From Nymphaea colorata (lineage: Eukaryota > Streptophyta > Magnoliopsida > Nymphaeales > Nymphaeaceae), in assembly GCF_008831285.2 (NCBI RefSeq), contig NC_045140.1, positions 28,415,651-28,438,150 on the forward strand: a stretch of 22,500 bases of DNA. The letters run 5' to 3'. The notes beneath the pieces are model-generated. The model did no database searches. It was given only the letters and a program-made list of their open reading frames with translations, and was not told the origin of the DNA. Made by a program: the position numbers and the translations under genes. Position 1 is the first letter of the stretch; each line of letters begins with the position of its first letter. Shown here in pieces: positions 8,644 through 15,575 of the stretch.

Positions 8644-11528
8644 CCGACCTAGCCACACATGCCCAGTGGACCGAGACTGAGTTGGAGGAGTTTTCAGCCC
8701 CAAGCCGACCATTTCAGGCCGAGACGGAGTGATTACAGCATTACGGGTCAGTCGGAGCGGTTTTGACAGGATCCCGTCTTAGGACCCGATCCAAATCCAG
8801 CGTTTTTAGTAGGAACCGGTTTCATTTTTAGTTATGTTTCAGTTTTGTACCGACCCGGTTCGAGACATAGACCGAACCGAGTCATGCTACACTTTAAATA
8901 GTGTCTTTGTGAAGTTAACCCTAAGTTGTTAATGATTTTTGGACAAAGTTTCTAATAGAAACAGGTTTCTCTTCACCCGCGCGTTTCTTGCGCCTCCATC
9001 TTCTTCTTCCTCCCCATTTCTGTGTGAAACATCTGAGGTTCTTCTCCAGCCTCCTCAGATTCATCAATGGCGGATTGGCAACCCGACATTATCCCACACC
9101 CTCCGCTGGTTTTCTCTACTAGGAGGTGAAACGAAGCAAGCAGCCGGCGGGTTGTCTTCTTCATCGTCTACCCGAGCAGAAGCAAAGGTGAATGCCGTGC
9201 GGACTCCTCAGCCACAGGGGTGTCGAGAGGCGTCATCCACCATCCGGAAGGCATTCTCCAGCCTTCGCGCAATGCCTACACGGCGGTGTGAAGATCTGAG
9301 ATGCATTTGATCGTCCGTTCAGCAGAAATACAGCTAAGTGTGTTTTTCCAGCGTCATTTCCTCTTGTAGTGACTGTAAATCGCCTCCCCAATTCGTTTGT
9401 ATGCCGTGGGATCCTTCTGGAATCCGTGAGGATGATCTGAAGAAGGATCGAAGCGAAGGAGAATGGGTTTGGGGGTCGTTTGGAGGATGATCGAGCCTCT
9501 TTTTGAGCATTCGGTTGAAACAGGCCTACCACAGCCAGTCTCAATCCGAGCTTAAATCGAAGGGTCAATCGGCCATAACTTTTGGGGATTTTGATACTGT
9601 TCGCTTCCCACCGAACCAAGCTTTCTATAGGAAGTGGAATCGCGTCAATCCGTTCAGTATTGAGTGAGTTACGAGCTTGAGAAGTCGGAGTAGGTTCTGT
9701 CACGCATTCCGCCGACCAGTTCCTGTTTCCGGCGACATTTCCGGCGATCCAACCGTTGGATCTTCACGATTCCGGTGCCATTAGATTCCCAACATCCCTG
9801 AGATCATCTCCACCAAATTTGACGTCGATCGGACTGTAGATGGCGTTTCTGGAGGCGACGGTCTGAATCTGGCGGGAATCGGCGGCGAGCATCCCTGTTT
9901 CTCCGCCACAGGCGGCTGTAACCCAATATTCGCTTAGAACATTGGGAATGCAGCATCACCGGGTGATCTATTAACTTTAGCTTGTTCCAAATTTAATTAT
10001 CTGTCGATTGCAAGTGGTTTCATCTCTTGATTTGATCGCATTGAGGCGGAGTGGCGATTTGAAGACCTGTGGCTGTTCTTCTGCACGACGGCTCTTCCTG
10101 AAACAGGCGACAGAACTACAGCGACTTTGAGGGATCAACGACTGGGGTCTAGACAGCTCAGATTCAGCTCAAATTTGGAGCGTCTACTCCTTGGCTAGTG
10201 GTCTTGCTACAGTCCAAATTTCAGGATTTTTGGAGGTGTCTATGAATTGTTATGATTTTTCCATCGGAGACCTCTCCAGCAGTCCTGAAGCTGTTCTGCG
10301 CCTGATACATTTCTGAACGAAGGACAGAACGTGCGCGATTTTCAGAGCTCAACGACCTGGCCTTAAACTCGTCGGATTTGGCTCAAACTTGGAGCGTCCA
10401 CTCCTGAGGATGTCTACTTGTTGCTGACCAAGTTTGGGGATTTTTGGAGACTCCTGTGATTTGCTACGAATTTTAGACTGGAGGCCACTCCCTGCCAGCG
10501 CCTGAACCTGTCTTCTTCGTTTTCCAGAACAGAGGCCAAGCCTCGACGCTACCCCGATCTCGTTTTCTTCGATATTGGGGAAACGAGTATCTCTGGTGAT
10601 TTCAGCTCCTTGAATCCCTTGTTTTCCTTTGATTATATCCTGGATTTGATCGTGCTTGCACTTGTTTTGGCGGAGCATACCCCTGCTGCAACGAGGATGG
10701 GCTGCAACCTGTTAGCATAGACTGCAACAGTCCGTGAGCCGCAACCTTGGAGTTGAAGGGTGCTCGTCGACACCAGTTCGACGCCTGCTTCCCCCTTAAC
10801 AGCATACAAAGAGGGGTTTAGATCGCATCTTGTGAGGCATTTCATACTTTGGCTCTGTTGTTCGATTACTGTTTTGCTGTAACAGTAATCCGTGCTTCCC
10901 TTGTTGCTGAGGTGAACCGTGAGCCATCAAGCGACCGGTGAGTTGGGGTCGTGGAGCTTGCTGTCCAGCTTGGGCGAGGAGGCATTTGCTGAGTACCGAG
11001 GCTTAGTTTCTGGTTTTCCAGCCTCGGTGGATAGCTCGGACTAGCTCCGAGGTGGTTTGTACCCTGTCCCACTATAGCACGGGGAGGGTGTTCTTGCTTA
11101 CAAACCCGCCTACACGGCGCGCGGCATAGTGAGGTCCTCGGAGGCTCGTTCAGCCGACGACACACCTCCTTGCGGCTTGGCCACCTAGGGGTTGAGGGTG
11201 TGGTTTGTGCGCTTAGGCATGTATGTTTTTGATGAATGCTTGGATGTGAATGTGGTTGAGTGAGGTGAGCGTTTAAGTTGTATCGTCGCGGTTGTATTAA
11301 GCCTTGAGCCCCTTGGCATTCTTGTAGTAGGATTGGCTATTTGGGTTCGGGAAACACTCTTGTAATTCTGTCCTAACTTGGGAAATTAAGCCGGGGTTGC
11401 TGTCCGGCAGGGAAAGAGTGTAAAGTCTTCTTAATACTTAGCCTATTCGGAGCCTGCCCCAAGAGATCTTGGGAAGGGAGTTCGGCATTCGGCAGCGAGC
11501 TTAGGCAGTCCTAGCCGGGTTCCCACCA
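8022..11528 (+). repeat. 3' LTR of element A (complete, ~3.5 kb)
   Basis: It starts with TGATACGGAACTCC, which aligns with the TGTTACGGACCTACC start of the element B LTR at the same distance after the chromodomain, and ends with CCCACCA. From 8373 on it repeats 1-3157. Bases 8022-8643 also encode the tail of Gag-Pol. The start is inferred, because the matching 5' LTR start lies outside the window; a start at 8013 (TGGTGG, mirror of the CCACCA end) is an alternative. A TATA-like box is at 8893-8900. Confidence 0.88.
8893..8900 (+). promoter_or_regulatory. TATA-like box in the 3' LTR of element A
   Basis: Same TTTAAATA as at 521-528. From this LTR it could drive read-through transcription into the spacer and element B, which lies downstream on the same strand. 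Confidence 0.4.
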
Positions 11529-11533
11529 GACAC
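11529..11533 (+). other. Presumed target-site duplication of element A (right copy)
   Basis: Ty3/gypsy integration usually duplicates 5 bp, so GACAC directly after the 3' LTR is the expected right copy. The left copy lies outside the window, so this cannot be confirmed here. Confidence 0.4.
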
Positions 11534-11737
11534 GTTGCATAGCACCTGCCAAACAAAGGCCTTGACAGCAGTCGGAGGCCGAGAAGAAGGCAGTCGCACC
11601 GCGTGGACTACAAATGGCCCAGGCAAAACCGGACGCAGGAGAAGCTGAAAAGACAGCTACGGAAGCACGCGGAACCAAGAAAAAATGGCCGCTCGCAGTG
11701 AAGAAAGGGCACACGAGGGACGGCAGCAAGGTCGAAG

Positions 11738-11742
11738 GGTGT
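11738..11742 (+). other. Presumed target-site duplication of element B (left copy)
   Basis: GGTGT directly precedes the TGTTACGG start of the 5' LTR. The right copy should follow the 3' LTR about 1.27 kb past the window end. Confidence 0.4.
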
Positions 11743-12034
11743 TGTTACGGACCTACCCAGCGGTCCAGACCCAGTTGAGACCGAGCCCGCCGAATCTAGC
11801 AGAAGGAAGCGCAAGGCTTCTGATATTGGAGCTCGTTCTCTTCAATGTATTAAGGCCAGTCCCAGGAAGAGTCAAGAAGCACCAGAGATAGTTGCAGCGG
11901 GAGGAGTGGGAGGAGCAACTAGGTCGTCAACGGTGCTCAAACAGGTCCAGTCTCAGGGTGACACAGGTTCCAAGGTTAGACTCGCCGAGCTAGAATCGTC
12001 CCAGCCAAACGAGTCCACTTCACGCGACCCTTGA
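11743..12034 (+). other. 5' LTR copy of the gag-pol C-terminal tail (element B)
   Basis: It duplicates the 3' LTR segment 20471-20762, which encodes the last 97 residues of Gag-Pol, up to the stop at 12032-12034. Here it has no own start and lies upstream of the predicted TATA box, so it should be silent. Confidence 0.8.
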
Positions 12035-12039
12035 GACGT

Positions 12040-12160
12040 CCTAAGATCCAAGTCTTAGGTAAACGGCTCGGTCAAACCTGACCGAGCTCTTGAGTCAACA
12101 CACCGAAGTGAGGGCGGGTCCCCTCACAAGGTCCCCACCCTGGGTTCAAAAGATCCAGGG
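12040..12160 (+). repeat. Cluster of four perfect hairpins after the pol stop (5' LTR copy, element B)
   Basis: Stems: CCTAAGA/TCTTAGG (12040-12059, 7 bp, 6-nt loop); GCTCGGTCA/TGACCGAGC (12066-12087, 9 bp, 4-nt loop); GTGAGGG/CCCTCAC (12108-12127, 7 bp, 6-nt loop); CCCTGG/CCAGGG (12138-12160, 6 bp, 11-nt loop). The functional copy should be the one in the 3' LTR (20768-20888), where it falls in the 3' untranslated part of the mRNA. Confidence 0.7.
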
Positions 12161-12358
12161 GCTCGAACCTTACCTTTGCGCGTGGGCACTAGGCCCGTTT
12201 TGCTTTATGAATAACAAGTAAATAAAGTTAGTCTTAGGCTTGTTAATAGTAGGATTCGAGGTAGGAACCTAGCCTAGCGGGTTGTGCTTGGCGTTTTGGA
12301 TTTGGGGTCTTGGGTAGAGAGTGAGATCTGGATTGTAGACTCGCTCAAATAGGATTAG

Positions 12359-12366
12359 TATAAATA
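12359..12366 (+). promoter_or_regulatory. TATA box, LTR promoter of element B
   Basis: TATAAATA is a consensus plant TATA box in the middle of the U3-like part of the LTR. A start of transcription near 12390 is expected. The abrupt loss of ATG triplets downstream of this point agrees with it being the true promoter. Confidence 0.75.
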
Positions 12367-12771
12367 CTTTTGGATCATTGTAATTCGTATCAAAGATTAA
12401 GGAATTGAAAGCATTTTGCGCAAGGCGCTCTTTCTCCTCCGTGCGAGGTTTGGCTCCCCCTCCTCATTCTCGAGGAACTCTGAATCAGAAATCAAAGCAC
12501 AGCCCTTGCTCGTGAGTGCAAGCTTGTGCCCTCTCATCCCCTCGCGCCCCCTTCCCACCGTGGCGTTTCTTCCTCTCTTGAAGCACTTGAAGCACCGGCG
12601 GTGAACCAGCCAACGCTCAAGTTGGACGGCTTGCGGCGGATCTTCTTCCTCACCGGCTGAGATCCCTCCCTTGTCCACGGCATCATCCCCCTTCAAAGCG
12701 TATTTCAGCAAAGTTCAGCGCCTTCTTCACGGTCACGGTGAGGCTGAGAGGCTGTTCTGGCAGCAGGGAAG

Positions 12772-12795
12772 ATTGAATCCATTTCTGGATTCAAT
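12772..12795 (+). repeat. 10-bp perfect stem-loop in the element B LTR leader
   Basis: ATTGAATCCA (12772-12781) pairs perfectly with TGGATTCAAT (12786-12795) around the tetraloop TTTC. It lies about 380 nt after the predicted start of transcription. The 3' LTR copy is at 21500-21523. It is a candidate RNA control element, and such a stem should also hinder scanning ribosomes slightly. Confidence 0.65.
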
Positions 12796-12964
12796 ATCGA
12801 CGGCAGTAAAGAACTCGTGACCCGAGGCGTGAAGGACGACATTGCCCTTGCTCCGGTGAAAGCTGTAGTGAAGACGACGAGGACACCTTGGTCAATTTGG
12901 GAGGCGTCGCTCAAACCGTGCCACCGGTCGCATCAAGCTCGAACCCACTCGACTTCGGTTGAAC

Positions 12965-12973
12965 CAGGTAAGT
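12965..12973 (+). promoter_or_regulatory. Candidate 5' splice site in the element B leader
   Basis: CAG|GTAAGT is a perfect plant donor consensus, with cleavage before 12968. A long pyrimidine-rich stretch follows. Possible acceptors are TTGTTGTTTTAG ending at 14618 and GGTTTTTAG ending at 14960. Splicing to 14960 would remove both ATGs of the leader. No transcript evidence is available, so this is a prediction only. Confidence 0.35.
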
Positions 12974-12995
12974 CTAATCTTGTCCCTTGCCTCTG

Positions 12996-13526
12996 CCACG
13001 TGTCCTCCATCCGAGCCATCTCCCTCAACCCGAAAACCAGTTATTTCCTAAGAGTTCCACTTCGAGTAAGTTTAGGAAAGTGCCCCCCTAGTTCGTAGGA
13101 TCCACCTCGCCACCTCATCCCACTTTACTTGTTGCTCGGTCTTCCCCTTAGTCGCATGTAGTTGTGGCCGCACATCTTGCCACGTGTCACCATCTCAAGC
13201 CTCACGACTCAGCCCTTCCTCCACCTCGTCAAGTCACTTCTCCATTGAGTACTCGCGTCTTGCCACCTCTCCCTTGCCTTTTTTCCCCACTTAGCGCACC
13301 TCTCCCCCAACTCGGCCCCTCTTCCTAAACTTTAGGAAAAGCACCCGAGGACTCGTTCCTCCCTTGGCTGTCTCTCCACCTCGCCCAACCGCAGCTAGTC
13401 TCCACCCTTGATCTGTCCACGTGTCTCCATCTCCCCTTCTTCGAAGTCCACTAAGCTACATCGTGTAGCTATCTCCCCTTTTTCCCGATTCTAGTCTAGG
13501 TTCATCCCCCTTCTCTTTAGGAAAGC
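12996..13526 (+). repeat. Diverged repeats with CCACGTGTC and TTTAGGAAA motifs (element B LTR)
   Basis: CCACGTGTC occurs three times (12996-13004, 13180-13188, 13417-13425), and CCAAGTGGC near 13590 may be a fourth diverged copy. TTTAGGAAA follows each at about 13071, 13331 and 13518. The surrounding sequence is pyrimidine-rich and loosely repeated. CACGTG is the plant G-box core bound by bZIP and bHLH factors, but the copies lie downstream of the TATA box. Copies recur at 21724-22255. Confidence 0.5.
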
Positions 13527-13775
13527 ATTTCACCTTTCCCTTGTTGATAGGCATTCCCTTAGCGCACTCTAGCTGACCCGTTCATCTTGCCAAGTGGCGA
13601 GCATCCAGGCCTTCACCTACTCGACCTAACCCACTTGGTCCTAACCCAGCTAAACCTTAACCGGACTTACCCAGTCGACCTCTTCTAGGTCTTAACCCAA
13701 GTAGACTGAACCCGACCTGACCTAGCCTAGTAGGAACTCGGTCAAACCCGAGGCACCTTAGGTTGAACCCAATTG

Positions 13776-13794
13776 ACTCGAGTTTATCTCGAGT
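13776..13794 (+). repeat. 7-bp hairpin in the element B LTR
   Basis: ACTCGAG (13776-13782) pairs with CTCGAGT (13788-13794) around TTTAT. The arms are themselves XhoI-like palindromes, so chance is possible. The 3' LTR copy lies just past the window end. Confidence 0.4.
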
Positions 13795-14146
13795 GTCCCA
13801 TTGACCAGACCCAACCGAGCTCATTTGTGATCTCTCTTCATCTCCAACCAGCTCGCTAAGTCCCAACACCCGAGCCTTACCTTAGCTCTGCTTCCTCTAG
13901 CCTACCCTAGCCTTTAACCTCACTTCGCTTAACCAGCCTACCCGTAGAGCTCTGCCCGTCCAAGCTAACCCGACCTTAGCTAGGGACTAGGAACAGCCGG
14001 AGACGCTAGCCGCTCGCTAGCCGTCGTCGGCCAGCCCCTCGGCCACCCGCGCCGTCGTCGGCATTCCTTGTCGATAACCGTGGCCGAGCCACTTCCAGCG
14101 CCAGGTAGGTAGGCACTGCCGCAAGGCTTTCGCCCCCCTCGGCCGC

Positions 14147-14244
14147 GCCGCATCCCGCAGGCGCATCTCAGGCGACAGGCGGTCGCCTCCTCCTTCCGTC
14201 AGCACCGCGGCATCCAGCCCGCGTCTCAGGTGACAGGTGGTCGC
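14147..14244 (+). repeat. Imperfect direct repeat, ~38-bp units (element B LTR)
   Basis: Units at 14147-14186 and 14207-14244 share GCATCC and CTCAGGYGACAGGYGGTCGC with a spacing of 58-60 bp. The block is GC-rich and sits in the transcribed leader. Confidence 0.55.
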
Positions 14245-14342
14245 ACAACCTCGTCGGCACTCTGTCTGTCTGCCCGGTCGACAGTAAGCTCGTCTAGGCT
14301 ACTCGTCCGCAGGTTCGCCCACAACAGCAGCCGATTGTTCTC

Positions 14343-14427
14343 GGCAGTGCACTGCCCGTCAGTACCGACAGCAGGCGGCTGTCTCGGCCAGCAGTCTGTC
14401 CACGTCGTCCGACAGCAGGAGGCTGTC
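14343..14427 (+). repeat. 14-bp palindrome followed by a repeated 6-bp hairpin (element B LTR)
   Basis: GGCAGTGCACTGCC (14343-14356) is a perfect palindrome. After it GACAGC-AGGCG-GCTGTC (14367-14383) and GACAGC-AGGAG-GCTGTC (14411-14427) are two copies of one hairpin that differ at one loop base. In retroviruses such a GC-rich palindrome in the leader can be a dimerisation site; whether this is so here is unknown. Confidence 0.5.
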
Positions 14428-14552
14428 CAGGCCGCGCGCTTCACGCCGGCCCGTGAGCTGCAATACCCGGGGCTTAGGTATTCTACCCCGTGGTCTCTCG
14501 GCACAGCCAAGGCAGCGCCTTGGTCGGTAACGCTCTCCAGCCTTTGTAGATT

Positions 14553-14912
14553 CGGGGAGGGTGTTCATTCTGTTTTTGCACTAGGATTTCATCTAGTTTA
14601 TTTAATTTGTTGTTTTAGCCCAGGCTTCGGCCAAGCTCCTCACTGTGGCACCTCGAGGGTCTTATTGCCCGAGACACGGTCGCAAGGAGCAGACCTACCC
14701 ATTTACTTTCGTTGGGTGTGGTTTGTCCGTTAGAAGTGGTTTGCATGGTTTGGTGTGTTTGTGAGTGAGTTGAGAGTAATCTTTGTATCGCTTGCGTTTG
14801 TACTAGCCTGTAACCCCTGTAGTTGTTTGTAATAGGTTATTCCTTAGTTAGGTTGGGAAACTTAACCCTGTGTAACTTTATCCTAGGGGTTGTGCGCCGG
14901 GGTTTGTCCGGC
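14553..14912 (+). promoter_or_regulatory. Conserved U5 module shared with element A (element B copy)
   Basis: Blocks shared with 2709-3037 are CGGGGAGGGTGTTC (14553-14566), GGTGTGGTTTGT (14715-14726) and the hairpin GCCGG/CCGGC (14896-14900 with 14908-14912, loop GGTTTGT), which ends 124 nt before the LTR end. The loop differs in length from element A while the stem is kept. The block also contains TTTGTAATAGG-like sequence that could serve as a plant polyadenylation signal. Confidence 0.6.
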
Positions 14913-15038
14913 CGGGTAGATTAATTGTACTAAATTTTATTTAGGAATTTTGGTTTTTAGGTAGTACTCAAGTCGGTCTTGGCAGTAGGAGCGTCTTGGT
15001 TAGGAAATTCTGGCCTAATCGGGACGAGTCCTAACAAT

Positions 15039-15052
15039 TGGTATCAGAGCCA
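15039..15052 (+). other. Primer-binding site, tRNA-iMet (element B)
   Basis: TGGTATCAGAGCCA matches the complement of the plant initiator tRNA-Met 3' end over 14 bases. It starts two bases after the LTR end at 15036. Confidence 0.93.
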
Positions 15053-15575
15053 ACTTGAGACTAGAACTGTCAGTTTGAGCACCCGACCTACAAAAAAAAA
15101 AAGTCAGCTTCAGAAGGTACTTCAAACGGCAGAAATTCAGAGGTATCAGTTTCGGGTTTTCTTGTCAGGGTATTTCGGGTTTCTAAGTCGTTAGAAAAGT
15201 AAAGGTTTCACGACTTCCAGCATTATATTGCGTAAGTTCTAGGCTTCGCTTGCTCGAATTTAGCAAGTGTGGGGTTGTACACAACGTACACCCGAGGGCA
15301 GCTAAGCTCGAGGCTCGTCGTCGAGACACCAGGCGGGTGTGACGATTTAGGCTTTTTAAAGCCCGGCCGAGAGCGAGGTGAGATTGCCTAGGCGCTAAGG
15401 CGTAGCGCGGCTTTAGACGGGCCAACCCGTCTCCCTTGCCTTAGGACTCACGCGCGGCAGCTCAAGCAGTGGCAGCGGCAGCGTGACAGAGTCGACAGTC
15501 TAGGTTAGATTAAGAGTGGCAGTTGTGTCAGACTTTGGATTTCAGTTAGGTTAGTTTTTGAGTTCGCAAGTTAAA
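15053..15575 (+). other. Untranslated leader between PBS and gag of element B, with clustered hairpins
   Basis: This 523-nt stretch contains no ATG. It holds an 11-base A run (15092-15102) and a cluster of short hairpins: CTCGA/TCGAG (15307-15325), GGCTTT/AAAGCC (15350-15363), GCGCTA/TAGCGC (15392-15408, 5-nt loop) and AGACGGG/CCCGTCT (15415-15432, loop CCAA). The position between PBS and gag is where retroelements usually carry their packaging signal, so the cluster is a candidate for it. Confidence 0.6.

Larger units (their letters stand above)
1..11528 (+). mobile_element. Element A: Ty3/gypsy chromovirus LTR retrotransposon, left end outside window
   Basis: The order 5' LTR, primer-binding site, single gag-pol ORF, 3' LTR is complete except for the first ~350 bp of the 5' LTR, which lie before the window. 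Bases 1-3157 recur at 8373-11528. The polyprotein order (protease, RT, RNase H, integrase) and the chromodomain identify a chromovirus. Whole length would be about 11.9 kb. The two LTR copies differ, by eye, at 1069/9441 (C/A), 1280/9652 (A/G) and by a 1-bp indel near 1335/9706, so the copy is very young and the ORF is intact; it may be autonomous. The clade is uncertain: 3.5-kb LTRs suggest Tekay/Del, while the VFFDDIL reverse-transcriptase motif looks more like Reina or Galadriel. Confidence 0.95.
11529..11742. other. 214-bp spacer between the two elements, unrecognised
   Basis: This is the only DNA in the window outside the two elements. It is somewhat GC-rich. One forward frame is open from 11566 into the element B LTR (stop 11776-11778; first ATG 11614) and would give an Ala/Lys/Glu-rich peptide with a TKKKW stretch. 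Fewer than 60 codons lie in the spacer and I recognise no domain. It may be a fragment of an older repeat or of a gene into which one or both elements inserted. Confidence 0.4.
11743..15036 (+). repeat. 5' LTR of element B (complete, 3294 bp)
   Basis: It begins TGTTACGGAC and ends GTCCTAACA, so the ends form a short inverted repeat (TGTTA/TAACA). Bases 11743-13771 recur at 20471-22500. Layout: U3 with the duplicate of the pol tail (to 12034), a hairpin cluster (12040-12160), a TATA box (12359-12366), then about 2.65 kb of predicted transcribed R/U5. The stretch from about 12965 to 13600 is strongly pyrimidine-rich on this strand. No host gene fragment is recognised in it. Confidence 0.95.
12390..15575 (+). 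other. Predicted 3.2-kb transcribed leader, nearly free of ATG
   Basis: From the predicted start of transcription to the gag ATG I find only two ATG triplets: 13156, where the next codon is TAG, and 14745, which opens a 7-codon frame ending in TGA at 14766-14768. The reverse complement CAT occurs about 34 times in the same stretch, so base composition does not explain the loss. The region includes the rest of the 5' LTR, the PBS and the post-PBS leader. The exact start of transcription is inferred from the TATA box. Confidence 0.65.

Noticed and set aside
12158-12169. Minus-strand GGTTCGAGCCCC, resembling a tRNA B box
   Set aside because: No A box, acceptor stem or anticodon arm at suitable distance; it is part of the hairpin cluster in U3.
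12221-12226. AATAAA as the polyadenylation signal of element B
   Set aside because: It lies about 135 bp upstream of the TATA box. RNA ending there would have no R sequence shared with its 5' end, so it is unlikely to be the main signal.
14230-14733. 167-residue forward ORF in the element B LTR
   Set aside because: It has no ATG start, and it crosses repeats and hairpins of the leader; chance frame in GC-rich DNA.
15558-15575. Upstream in-frame TTG as gag start of element B
   Set aside because: Plant translation normally uses ATG; the ATG at 15576 gives a basic N-terminus similar to element A.
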